64,000 nucleotides of DNA from Rhabditophanes sp. KR3021 (taxonomy: Eukaryota > Nematoda > Chromadorea > Rhabditida > Alloionematidae), in contig CAUJLY010000004.1 of the NCBI GenBank assembly GCA_963281155.1, forward strand, positions 5,704,001 to 5,768,000, given 5' to 3'. The first letter of the stretch is position 1, and every line of letters starts with the position of its first letter. The notes below the pieces were generated by a model. It saw only the letters and a program-made list of their open reading frames with translations. It ran no database searches and was not told the DNA's origin. Positions 44,262 through 56,132 of this stretch are shown here, one piece after another. Made by a program: the position numbers and the translations under genes.

Positions 44262-47200
44262 ATGAAAGAACATACTTCGTTATTATTATTTTATTTCATT
44301 TTTGTGAATGGCATTTTGGCTCAAACAACTTCTCCAACTACCTTGATAAAGCCGAACATAACTACCCTTGAACTTCCATTGAATTCTACTGAAACGAAAG
44401 ACTCACTATTAAGCGGAAATGATATCAGACCGGGTAAGTCCAATCACTAAATCTTGTTTTAAAAGTTTAAACTTACTTTATATACTTATTATTTCTTGTA
44501 GGAAAAGGTAAAATCATCAAGGTTGGGCATATTGGAGCGATTAATGTTATGCCAAAAGCTGAACAAATTCTTGAAATGTGCAGAAAAGAACTTTGGAGAG
44601 ACGGAATCCTGGATGACGAATTTGATATAGAACTCGTTCAAACTAAAGCGTGTAGTGACTCATTTGAAGGCGTAGCTTTAGCCGCAAACATGTTCCATGT
44701 TCAGAATGTAAAAGCCTTCATTGGCCCTTATTGTAATGCTGAAATGGACGCGGTCTCGAAGATGAGTTCTTATTGGAATGTGCCTATCATTGGGTACATG
44801 GCTGCTTCAAATATCTTCTCTGATAAGAATATTTACAAGACACTTGCTCGTGTCTCGATTAGAACAACTAATTCATTGGCTTTAGCTGTAGCTGCAACCA
44901 TAAAACATTACAATTGGCGGGATGTACTAATTATCACCAATACGGGTGTCACTGCATTGGAGAGATTGGTTGCATTCGAAGAAAATTTCCATTTAGCTGA
45001 TATCAACATAATGAGAAAGATTACATTTGATGAAAATGCCAACGCGAAAAGTTTAGTTGATGCAGGGATAATGCAGGACATAAAAAACTACGGAAGAATC
45101 GTAGTTTGCATTTTTAGTAATACACGTGAAACTTCAAAAGAATTTATGGCTGCAGTCAAATTGGCGAATATGGATTTTTCCTTCGTCTACATATTTCCCT
45201 GGTTAATTAGCGAAGCAAAAGAACGCGCGCCTTGGATAGAAGAAAATGGAACTCTCAATACTACGATTAAAAGGATGTTTTCCAGTAGTATCATTGTTGA
45301 TGATGTCAATTCCTTCGATGAAATTATGATTAATCCTTTCAAAGATAAGTTATTGGCTAATCACATAGATGTAGCGGAACTGGATTTAAACAATGTGTAT
45401 GGTTATATACATCTCTATGATGCATTGAAGTTATATGCCCTTATTGCGAAACAACTTCTGAATGAAACGAAAAATGACTTAACTTCCGCAAATAATGGGA
45501 AGTTAGTCTGGAACAAAATGAGAAAGTTTTCATTTCCAGGGTAAGCCTCTTTTTTTCCTAATTAATTCTTTTTATTTCAGGTAAATTTATGGAATGAAAT
45601 TTAAAAGTTAACTATAAAATACGCGGTTAAGAAAGTTTCTTATAAATAGACAATGAAAAAACTATAAAAAGACAAAAATTTAGAGTCGACAGTTTCTTTT
45701 GCATCAAATACTTTTACATCCAAGTTAGCTTCAATTCTCAGGCATTAATTGAGTTGAGGAGGTAGTTTCTTTAATGGAACACTTGCCCTAATCACAGTTG
45801 GTAATTTCTCACTTGTAACGTTCCATGCAAATAAATTCTCAGTTATTTTTTAGAAGCATCGTGACAATCATTTTAATCCATCATTGATAGCTTGATGATT
45901 CTACTCTCCTTTCTATCGAAAATACTGTCTTTTTCCAATTTAGTGTTGTATTTGTAGTAGGGTCCATCCATTCTCTCATCTTTTTCAGATTCACCAACAC
46001 AACAATTTGCTTTCTCAAACAAATCAAAGACATTGTCCACAGATAATACGTTTCCATCTGTGTTTGGGTAAGAAATAAATACATGCTTTGTCGATAGCTG
46101 ATGGATTGTGTCTTTTGGGCAGATAACATCCAATACATCTTCAGCGTTGAATCTTTGATTAAACTCTTGCTTGGCAGTTGCTGACAGGCACGTTCTTCCG
46201 TGTGATTTGAGTAATTGCTTTTATAATCAAAAGTAAATTAACAATTTTGACAATGCATTTCCTTAGTACAATATCCGCTTTCTCTGTGAATTTTAAGAGA
46301 TAGAAAAAAGTAGTGGACAATCTTTGCATTTGTAGGTTGTATCAATAACAAGTGGATTCAAATGAGGAAATTCCTTGATTAGGTGAGCAATTGGGGCTTT
46401 GTCAAGAATTGATAGATAATAACTTTCTAACTTTTTTGCTCGATCACAATGAAGAGCAGTGACAAGTCTGCGAAACTTCCCATTTCTGAGTTCAGTAGAT
46501 CATCGCGAGTAGCAATATGCATTGTTTCAATCACATCCGCTGTTTTGGGAGGGTAGAATGCCTTGCCGTTGATCTCCAAGAATCGTATTTCAGATGCTTC
46601 TCCGACTTCAAAGCATTCAATTATCTTTTAAACTTTCTGTGAGCAGAGACCATTGCTAAACGAATTAATGCAGTTTCCCGCGCATGATTAAAAAATCTTA
46701 CTAGCAAATTCCCGTTAGTGTGAACATGTATGCCGATGTATTTAAACCCTTTCATTCCTGATTCTTCAACATCCTTAAGTTAGAGACACTGGATCCATTT
46801 CTTCTTTGTCGACTATGGTTTTAAATATCTCCTCCAAAAAGAACTTCTCTAACTCAGAAAAACGCATCTTGTTTGCCTTTGTTCTAAAGGCATCACGTAA
46901 ATATTAAAGTCCATTACAGGTGACGTTGTTGAAGTGCCACCTAGTAGTAAAACTTGCACTACAACAATAACAGTAGTGAATTCTTGGAAGACCGACGCTC
47001 AAGTTTAGATTGGCAGCTAGTGCTAATAGCTCGATAACGGCCTCTTGCTTTTGTGAACGCATAATAGAAATTTACAAAGCGATAAATGTCTTTACCAGAG
47101 TTTTTTCATGTCTTTTGATCGTCTTCGGATAGTGTCCTAAAAGTTTCAAACTTCATATGTAAAGTGTATTTTGTTCCGAACAGGATTAAATGTACTAGAC

Positions 47201-50159
47201 TTCCACTTAGAAGACTTGCTTTAGATACATTCTTGTAATTCTGAATGAGTGAGCAAACTTGATTTCGATTATGGGAAATGTTTACATTGTTGATGTATCT
47301 CTTAACTTAGCAAATCTTACAAATATGTATATTAAAAAAATTATTCTCAGGTTGGTTAGTACTGAAGGTGTGTCAGCAGGAATGGTTGTACTTGACGATA
47401 GAGCTGAACGAGCAGCTCAGTATGGAGCTTTCTATGCTAACCATGAGAAAGAAGATGTTCTGAAAATTCTGGATATGGATCCAGTTTTTAAAAGTCAGTG
47501 CGACGGATTGAAAACGAAGACAGGGTGCTACGACCTGAAAGTTACAGATGTTGTTACCGGATTCTGGCCATCAAGTGAGTTTATTAGTAATATGATCTTT
47601 GCATAATAACTATTCTAGTCGACTCGCGTATCCCTAAAGATCAACCTGACTGTGGGTATAGAAATGAAAAGTGTGATTATACTCTAATTATTATTATCTG
47701 CGTACTGGCAACACTAATAATCATAGCAGCTATTACCATTTTCATATGTTTGCGCATTCTGTATGTTTGCATAAACTTGATTTTAATTATATGTTTTATT
47801 TTAGAGAAAATAAAAGACTGGAAAAGACAACATGGAGAGGTGAGCTAAAATAAGGATATCATATTCGTACACAAATAATCTTTACCATATCTTGATATAT
47901 TCCTTTTCAGTATGGCGAGATGATGCAAGAGTAGTTACGGAAGATGAAGTTAAATCAATGTTGTCAATCGGTTCCTCCAAAACAAAAATGAGTAATATGA
48001 GCAAATTTGTGAAACACCATGCTTTAATTGGTACTGGGTAAGTAAATGACTTTATTTAATTTATTCGTTTGCTTTTAGAACTCACGTTAGTTTTCAAGTT
48101 TACCATCAAAAGAAGCACCCCATTACGTTCAAAAAAGACGATATGCGGAGCTTTGACAATATGAAATTACTTGTTCACGATAACATCAATCCATTTATCG
48201 GGATGTCATTCAACGAAAAAAACGAAGTTGTTCTTTACTGGAAGTTTTGTAGCCGAGGAACAATTCAAGTAAATTTATATATTTGCGCTACTAATAACAA
48301 TTTAGGACATTATCTATAACGAAGACGTGGCTTTGGATGCTAGCTTTCACAGTGCATTTGTGAGAGATGTAACTTGTGGGTTGGAGTATTTGCATTTGAG
48401 TCAAATTGGATTTCATGGTAAGTTGATTAATTAATTGGAAAATTAAATTTATTCGATAAAAACTTTTATTTGCATATTTTTAGGAAGCCTTTCAAGTTAT
48501 TCGTGTTTAATTGATCGTAATTGGACGGTTAAATTAACTGATTACGGGATAGCTGATTACATTGACAAGTGGTGCAAGGAAGGGTTCATTGAGGAAGAGT
48601 GTATCAAAGAAGGTGAAAACAAAGCTGCTGCTAAACAAAAAACATATGTTCTCTATGCATCACCCGAAAGTTTAAAGCAAACCGAGTCAAATAATCGTAG
48701 ACGTGTTGACCAAAACTGGATGAAGACCACAATTGCAAGGAAGCAAAGCCAAGACGTATATTCATTAGGGATTATCATCTATGAAATATTATTCAGAGCA
48801 TTGCCCTTCCCGGATTCAAAAAATCTTGATGGTGAGTGAAGTCTCATTATTAAATTAAAACTTTTTTCAGAATTGTGCATTGAAAGCAAGAGTGGGAACT
48901 CAGTTACCCGACCAACAATTAATGATAAAAGTCAAATTCATCCTGATTTATGTGCTTTACTTTATGATTGCTGGAATATTAATCCAGAAGTTAGACCCAG
49001 CATCCGCCGCGTTAAACTAAATACAGAGCATTACTTGAAAGTTAAGGGCTCACTCGTGGATCAGGTAAGATATCAATTCGCTTTATGTTAAAATTTCAGT
49101 GTAAATATACACGCAAATATGCTAAAAATAATATTAGCTAGAGTATGCATACATATATGTATCTTCCCGGTTAATTTAAATAACACGAACAATAATATAT
49201 TTGTATATAGATGATGCGGGTGATGGAGCAATATGCAAATAATCTTGAGAAGCTCGTTCAAGAACGAACGGGCATGCTTGAGGAGGCTAACAAAAGGTTA
49301 GTTTTTGCCAGTGTTCGTTTTGTAAATAACTCATTTTAGAGCTGATAAACTGCTTTCTCAACTCTTGCCACCATTTGTTGCAAATGAACTTAAATTTGGA
49401 CGTTCTGTGGCTCCGAAGATGTTTGAACAGGCTTCAGTAAGTGATTTATATATTTCAAGTTATTAATCTTCCATTCTTTATGTTATGTTTACTGACATTA
49501 GTGATTTTTCAAAAATATGCGCCGCAACAACGCCTTTTAACGTGGTTGCTTTGCTGAATGATTTATATAACGGATTTGATGGTGTTATCGCTAAATTCGA
49601 TGTTTATAGAGTGGAAATTATTTCCAGCTGTCAACTTATTGTTTCAGGTGCGTACCATCTTGTTATTACTAAATTACTTTTTAGGAATTCCGCAAGAAAA
49701 TGGCAAAAACCATTTAGCTAATCTGTGTGATGTAGCATTAAGTATGATGGAATTTGTTCGAAGTTACAAGATACCTCACAAAAAAGAACTTAAACTAACT
49801 ATTTGTATTGGCTTGCATACAGGTAATATAATAACACTTTCAAATAATATATTGTGAATTTTAGGACCCGTGGCAGCAGCCGTTGTAGGGTTGTCAGCAC
49901 CAAGGTAACATCCAAACCAATATTTTTATTACATATCTTTAGATATTGTCTATTTGGGGACACCGTCAATATGGCATCGAGGATGGAATCCACGGGTTTA
50001 AGTGAAGCAATTCAAATATCGGAAGCTTACAATCAAAAATTGGCAACCCATTTCCCCGAATTTAGAACAACTCAGCGCGGACTTGTATCTGTAAAAGGGA
50101 AGGGAGAAGTTATGACTTATTTCCTGATATCAAAAGACGAAACCTTTAATTTGTTTTAA
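44262..50159 (+). CDS. receptor-type guanylyl cyclase (GCY-like), active site altered
   Basis: Sixteen exons: 44262-44433, 44502-45540, 47351-47574, 47619-47760, 47805-47839, 47911-48037, 48079-48268, 48306-48417, 48484-48831, 48871-49064, 49211-49296, 49340-49436, 49482-49647, 49685-49822, 49865-49904 and 49943-50159 (1,108 residues). The order is signal peptide, ANF-receptor-like ectodomain ([29 protein letters not shown]), transmembrane helix ([19 protein letters not shown]), kinase-homology domain ([25 protein letters not shown]), coiled-coil linker ([18 protein letters not shown]) and class III cyclase ([29 protein letters not shown]). Family members convert GTP to cGMP in sensory neurons. 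The second metal Asp of the VETIGDAY motif is missing (RVEIISSCQ), and the acceptor of exon 13 is TTTAT|GTT rather than AG. It is structurally complete but possibly inactive. Confidence 0.85.
45873..47062 (-). pseudogene. decayed gene antisense in the 1.8 kb guanylyl cyclase intron
   Basis: From the ATG at 47062 the minus strand reads [19 protein letters not shown] and [19 protein letters not shown] before a TAA. Further protein-like blocks in shifting frames follow: [78 protein letters not shown] and [18 protein letters not shown]. The longest final block is from [18 protein letters not shown] to IKLSMMD at 45873. At least four stops or frame changes break it and no introns explain them. The region is conspicuously GC-richer than the rest of the intron. 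I cannot name the family; blocks rich in Leu and His-Cys suggest an F-box- or LRR-like protein, with low confidence. Confidence 0.5.
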
Positions 50160-50667
50160 CACGCACAAAATTAAATTGTTTTAAAACCATCGAATTTCAA
50201 TTATTTCAATAAAAAACGGATTTACAATACATCTTTGCTAAAATTAATATGTACTTATTTTTAACATAATCCCACTTAAATTTACGTCTTTTTTGTTACA
50301 TAAATAAAAGATTTCGTGATTGATCCCGATCAATGTATATATTGGATATAAATATTTAAAAAATTGTAATCATTATACATAGTTTATTCAAATGATCAAA
50401 TACATGTTTACATTATATGAAATTTAGTAAAAAATGATTAAACACCTAATAATACTATAAAAGTATGCAGAGCATTTAAAAATCAAAGTTGTCACTGACT
50501 TGTTTGTTTAATACTATTTATATTAAATAAATAATTCCTCTCAAAATTAAAATTACGAAGTTCGGCTGCGTTATGTCTATTGACATCACATCATTAGTAC
50601 TTAAAAGTGACTCATTTTTAAACTATGCTTCTATAAATACCATGCAATTTTGTTTTATCCATAACTC
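50160..50667. other. intergenic
   Basis: No coding sequence; a TATA box at 50632-50639 precedes the phosphatase gene. Confidence 0.4.
50632..50639 (+). promoter_or_regulatory. TATA box of the acid phosphatase gene
   Basis: TATAAATA lies 29 nt before the ATG at 50668. The close spacing suggests a very short leader. Confidence 0.4.
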
Positions 50668-52039
50668 ATGAAACGTGAATATTTTTTATTTTTTATCTTT
50701 TGCATCGTCGAAAGTAGCCAGAAGGAGTTAGTTAGTGTCCAAGTTGTAAGTCTTTCTTAAATAAGTATATTAGATACTTTTATTACGTTTGAATTTATTA
50801 ATTATTTAAGTTGTGGAGACATGGGGATCGTACGCCAACTAATCCTGCAGAGGATTATGATCCAAATAAAAATTACAAGTGGACAGTTCCTTTAGGTGAA
50901 CTTACGCCAACTGGAATGAGACAACATTATGAATTGGGAAAACGGCTGATGAAAAGGTATACTAAAGAATATAAATTAATAAGCAAAGTTTATAATGCCA
51001 CAGATTTTTATTGCAGAAGTACTGATAAAAACAGGTAAGTATCAATTATGTTTATTAATTATTATTTATCATCATTTATTTTTACTATACCATCATTCAT
51101 AAACACCTACATATTTTTATCATCATTTATCCATTTCAATTGGTTCATTTAATATTTAGAGCTCTGGCTTCGGCATATTGTAATTTGGCTGGATTCTTTT
51201 CTAAATCGGAAGATTATTTTGATAAAAAGGAAAATGAGTGGAAGTTTGATTGGGTACCTGTACCAGTTCATTCAACAAACCTAGCTAATGATTATCTTCT
51301 CAATACAAGCTGGAATTGTACACGCCTGAAACAGTTAGAAGAACAAAGATTAGCAACTCCCGAATTTATTGCTTTTCAAAAGTCAAACACGGCACTATTT
51401 AACTATTTTCAAAATCACGCAAATGTAACTGTTAACTCTTATAAAACTTTGAAAAAAATGTATGGTATGTGACTAAACGTACCTTTTTAATATGAATTAT
51501 TTTTAGGTACAATTAGGGTTGAGAAAGAGTACTATAATTTGGAACAGCCTAGTTGGTTAACGGATAAAATTTATAATGACATGAAATCATTTGTTGAGCA
51601 TTCAATTAATTACGTTTTTGGTGGCCCTGGATTTAATTTGCCGGAAGATATAGAGTTGCTAAAATTGAAAGGTGGCAATTTATTATCTACAATGATTAAT
51701 AACATGGAAAGAGTAATTGGTAATAAGGAAATTCAGAAGTTTATATCGTATAGTTCGCACGACACCACCTTGATGTCCTTCGCCAATGTTTTGCAAGCAA
51801 AGGATTTAATTCTTGGTAGTTCGTTACTTGATTATGCATCTAATTTCTTAGTTGAACTGTGGAGAGATTCAGACAATGAATACTATGTCAAAGTTTTATA
51901 TGGCAAAAATGCATTTGATACATGGGAAGTTGTAACAGATAAAATAGGTGGATGTGACGGCGATTATTGTTTTTTTAAAGATTTCAAAATCCGAAGTGAA
52001 AAATACATTCTACCAGATCCTTTAAATAGTTGCACATAA
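50668..52039 (+). CDS. secreted histidine acid phosphatase
   Basis: Exons 50668-50745, 50811-51034, 51160-51464 and 51507-52039, 379 residues, all phases consistent. The signal peptide MKREYFLFFIFCIVE is followed by QVLWRHGDRTP (catalytic RHGxRxP, nucleophile His), the CRSTDKNRALASAY motif characteristic of the branch, and the acid/base YSSHDTTL near residue 270. Cysteines and several NxS/T sites (NATD, NTSW, NVTV) suit a secreted glycoprotein. Such enzymes hydrolyse phosphomonoesters in the gut lumen or lysosome-like organelles; nematodes have multiple copies. There is no C-terminal membrane anchor or GPI signal. Confidence 0.92.
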
Positions 52040-52410
52040 TATTGACTATTTTACTTTTTATTAATAAATGCATCTGGTAACTATTTTTTTGATGTCAGTT
52101 TATGATCAAATTAACAACTGTACATTGTTAAGATAGAAAGACGTAACAAATGCAATTAGTCATTTCATTTGAACCTGTTAATTAGTGTCACATTTTCGCA
52201 CACATATATTTCAAGATATGATTAATTATCTTTTCAATTTGTCTCGATTTTGTGTATGTGTTAATCAAAATATGTGAAACTAAAAAGGCACTTAAGAATT
52301 GATTTTGAATGGATTTGCAAATTTAATCTTCGAATATCAAAATTAGATGTTGTAGTCATATTGCAAATGATTTAATCAAATTACTCAATAAACATTGTTC
52401 GTTGCCGATG

Positions 52411-52547
52411 CTTAATTGGCTTACAAATAAGTTTGTTTATTCCAAATGGCTAATTGGCGTGTAAGTAAATTTGTTCATTCAAAATACTTACATATTTGTT
52501 ATAAGCATTTTGCTTATTCCAAATATTTAATTGGCTTATAAGTAAAT
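52411..52547 (+). repeat. imperfect direct repeat, ~40-nt unit, about 3 copies
   Basis: Units begin CTTAATTGGCTTACAAATAAG and run through TTATTCCAAAT. The second starts at about 52450 and a third partial unit ends at about 52547. They lie 170-300 nt upstream of the transporter ATG. Confidence 0.6.
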
Positions 52548-52590
52548 GTATGGGTTTGAAGTCAAAATTACAAAAAAACTTTACAATATC

Positions 52591-52630
52591 AAAGAACTAG
52601 TTAATAATATTACAGCCAACCTTTAAAGGT
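52591..52630 (+). promoter_or_regulatory. upstream block shared by both cation transporter copies
   Basis: AAAGAACTAGTTAAT and TTACAGCCAACCTTTAAAG separated by five bases, the same arrangement as at 8751-8793 in inverted orientation. Ends 83 nt before the ATG. Function unknown. Confidence 0.55.
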
Positions 52631-52713
52631 AGTGCAAAATGTGAAGCCCCATCTTTATTTTATCATTAATTTTTTCCTAAAACAATCTTATATTTAATTT
52701 ATTATCTGCTATT

Positions 52714-54405
52714 ATGTTAGAAAAAAGCAATGCTGAAGTGAAACTAACTAAAACTAAAATGAAGTTTGACGATATTTTCAGTAGAGGAAGATATACATTT
52801 ATATTTTGCGTCTTGCTACAATTCACGATATTGTTTCAATTATCAAATATGTTCTTTCCGTCATTTAGTTTTCTTGTCCCTAAGATTACACATTGTGGAA
52901 ATACAAATTTCGTTGAATTAGGTTGGGATCAAAAAGAAATCTGTTCAAACATTCAAAATATTTCGTTGAATAATGCGTGCAAACCCGTTGCTGTTGCAGA
53001 TTTTTATTCAGTAAATATGCAATGGAATTATTTATGCAAAGATGCTTTAAAAGTCAAAACATCACTAGCAACCATTATGGTAAGAAGCTAGCTCAAATTC
53101 TTTTTTAATATGCTTTTCAGTTTGGTGTGATTTTTGGAAGTGGATTAGGGGGAATTTTAAGTGATAAATATGGTAGAAGAAAGGTACTATTAATTGCACT
53201 TATCTTTTGCGGGATATTTACAGCTATTTCATCATTATCATCGGAGTTGCTGGAATTGACTATCTATAGAACACTTGTTGGATTTTTTAATGGAATAACA
53301 ATAGTGATCACGAATGTTTTCTTGCTTGAGTGCATTCCAAAGAACGATAAAATTGTAATAACAAACTTAATTTCGTGGCCGTTAAATGGGATTGTCTTTG
53401 CATTCATTACATATTATTTTGCACCGAATTGGATTGATTTGGCAAGAATAACTTCCTTAATATCAATCATTCCTATTTTGTTATTATGTTACTGTATTTG
53501 CGAATCACCTAGATTTTTCATTCAAAAAGGGAGAATTATGGAAGCTAAAAACGAAATTAAGAAAATATTAGCTATCAATAAAATTAAAATTGAGGAAGTT
53601 GAATTAGATGAGATATTGAAAGAAGAACATATATTAATTAAGTCAAGCGAATCAAGCGTAGACAAAAAATACTCTTTTTATCACTTATTCTACTCATGGG
53701 ATTTGGTTGGTCGCACTCTGACATTATCTTCTGTCTTCTTTATTGCAAGTATAAGCAAGTATGGGATAATGTTCAACATGGAATCATTAAGCGGTTCAAT
53801 TTATCTGAATATGGTTTATGCTTCCGGTTGTCCATTCATTTTGAATTTAATTATCGCTGCTGCGGATATTAAATACAAGTGGCTAGGAAGAAGATTAGTA
53901 TCAATGACGTTCCTGATTTCTATATTTTTAAGTTTGAGTACTATTGGTTTTTTTCATATTTTTGGTAATACGACTTTTATATGCTATTTAATTATACTTA
54001 ATTTTAGGCATCATCAAAGAATTTGAAACGTTGGTAAGAATTTTGCAGATTCTAACGGTGTGTTTTACTGGACAACTGTTTACATCTGGAGGCGCTCTCT
54101 CATCGGAACTATATCCAACAGGTGTGCGAAATATGGCATATTCAATTCTTCAAGTCTCGGCAAGATGGGGCGGCGTACTTGCTCCATATTTCTTTTACCT
54201 ATCATCAATAAGTGAAAGTATACCTTATTTGTCTTTGAGTCTCATAACAATTGTAACAACCATTGCATTTTTTTTTATAATTCCTGAGGCAAAGGGAAAG
54301 CCACTCAATGAAAGAATGCCATCAAAGGAAGAGTGTATCTTTGGTAATAAAAAGAAAATAGATATTGAAATGAATGAAAAAGAATCAGAAAAGATGCTTG
54401 CTTAA
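52714..54405 (+). CDS. organic cation/carnitine-type MFS transporter, copy 2
   Basis: Exons 52714-53079, 53121-53964 and 54008-54405, 535 residues. It matches copy 1 along its whole length: MKFDDIFSRGRYTFIFC at the N-terminus, ITHCGNTNFVELGWDQK in the extracellular loop, GGILSDKYGRRKV after TM2, PNWIDLARITSLISI, CESPRFFIQKGR, the ALSSELYPTGVRNMAYS block, and KGKPLNERMPSKEECIFGNK at the C-terminus. It has an extra phase-0 intron after the TM2-adjacent Met (53079/53121) that copy 1 lacks. The second intron is at the same codon in both. No disrupting mutations. Substrate unknown. Confidence 0.9.
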
Positions 54406-56132
54406 TTGTCTAAAATAATATATTACTAATAAAATTTAATGTGATATTTTCTAATAAGACCATAGCAGTTTATCTATTACTGTTCAATTGATGAAATTAT
54501 GGGTTAATTCGACAAAGTACTATCTTTAAAAACTTAAACTATTACAAATTAATCATTAATCTTTGAAACAAGTTTTTCACAATTTTCATTTCATTGTTAT
54601 ACAAATTAGTTTTAAAAGCACACATTAAAATCAAGGAATTTATTTGATCTAAACTGTCGTGCTCTTAATATGTATTTCATTGAATAATTACACATAATAT
54701 GTGCGAATGTTTGAGATGGTTTCTTTTTAAATAAACCATTTTATCATATTAATTTATAAGCATTTGTTATTTACAAATTAGATCAAATAAAGTTTACAAA
54801 ATCAGCACCAATATTAAAAGCTACTTAGAAGCAAAGTTTGGACATTTCATAAATAAAATGAACAGCCATGATATAAAGATTTATTTTAATTAAAAGCAGT
54901 ACGTTTATTTTCTGAAAAATGCAATATATTGTTGTTTACCCATTTAAAATATTTCATACCAACTAAATAATCACCTTGCCATTTACTTCTTTATACTTAT
55001 AATAATTAATTAATACATGGCAAATGAGACTTCAAAATATCCTTTTTGATAAGATATTTGGCAGAAAATATGTTAAAATACAGCCAATTTCTGAATATGA
55101 AATAACTCAATATGTTTTAAATCAGATAATAATTGCGATTCAAAGAACTAAATCGGAAGTTGGTGTTTATAAAACAATAAAAAGTTTAACTTATTACGAC
55201 ATTTAAAAGTTAATATGTGTGTTTAAAGAATGCCTTATATAGTAAATTAATTTTATTCTGACAATTATACATATTACAATTTCTATTTTAAAACCAAATC
55301 GTCCTTGCCTTCAAAATATAGCTTTAGTAATTTATTCAAACACTTTTTGGTGTAGCCCATAACTAAAGCTTCTATCTATGTCAGTAAATACCCCATTAAT
55401 AAATTCCCAAAATATTACATTTAGAATTACTTTTAGAATTACTATTAAAGATACTTTTAGAAGTTATCAAAAAACTTTGAGAATAAACATATTATATTCC
55501 ATATAGTTAGAACTGACATTATTTCGGTATAAAGTGTGATTTTAAAATGGTTCTAATAAAAGTTTAGATATTTTGAAAACTTATTTTTCACATGTTTAAT
55601 GATCCACTAATATAAATATTGTCTTGGAAACCTATATTTATTATGCGAGTATATATCTGTGCAACTACATTTATGCTTATAGAACTTCTTTTTTGCAATT
55701 TTCTTTGGTCAGCCAAATATTTTTAATTTGCCTTATAAAGAAATATTATTCTAAGTTTGAATGTGTCAGTTCATTCAAATAACAACCCATTCCTGACTAT
55801 ATTTACATAATCAAAGCGTTGTGGTTTATTTTTTTCGCTAATTCTTCGTAAATATAATACAAAATGATTCAATTTGCACTTTCAGAACTTTAAACGTAAC
55901 TAACATTCGAGTTACTATATTTGACTCTGATTCTAAATATCATAATTTCTAACGGTAAGCTATTTAACTCATTCGTTTAAAAAACTACACTCCATTTATT
56001 CAGTGTTAACTTATTGTACATATGCAACAATACATATACAACGAACAATAGTACGTAGTTATACTTATTTAAATATATATTGGAATTCTTGTTTAAGTAG
56101 ACAAAGGAAACAATATTCGAGTTGGAGCAAAG
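54406..56132. other. 1.7 kb intergenic region
   Basis: AT-rich. A 60-codon open frame at 55024-55206 has no domain, splice context or composition that supports a gene. Short TTTTAGAATTAC repeats occur near 55420-55465. Confidence 0.4.

Larger units (their letters stand above)
52040..52713. other. intergenic, upstream region of cation transporter copy 2
   Basis: Contains the 40-nt repeat at 52411-52547 and the element shared with copy 1 at 52591-52630. No coding sequence. Confidence 0.45.

Noticed and set aside
55024..55206. 60-codon open frame in an intergenic region
   Set aside because: No domain, signal peptide or supporting splice sites; AT-rich composition like the surroundings.
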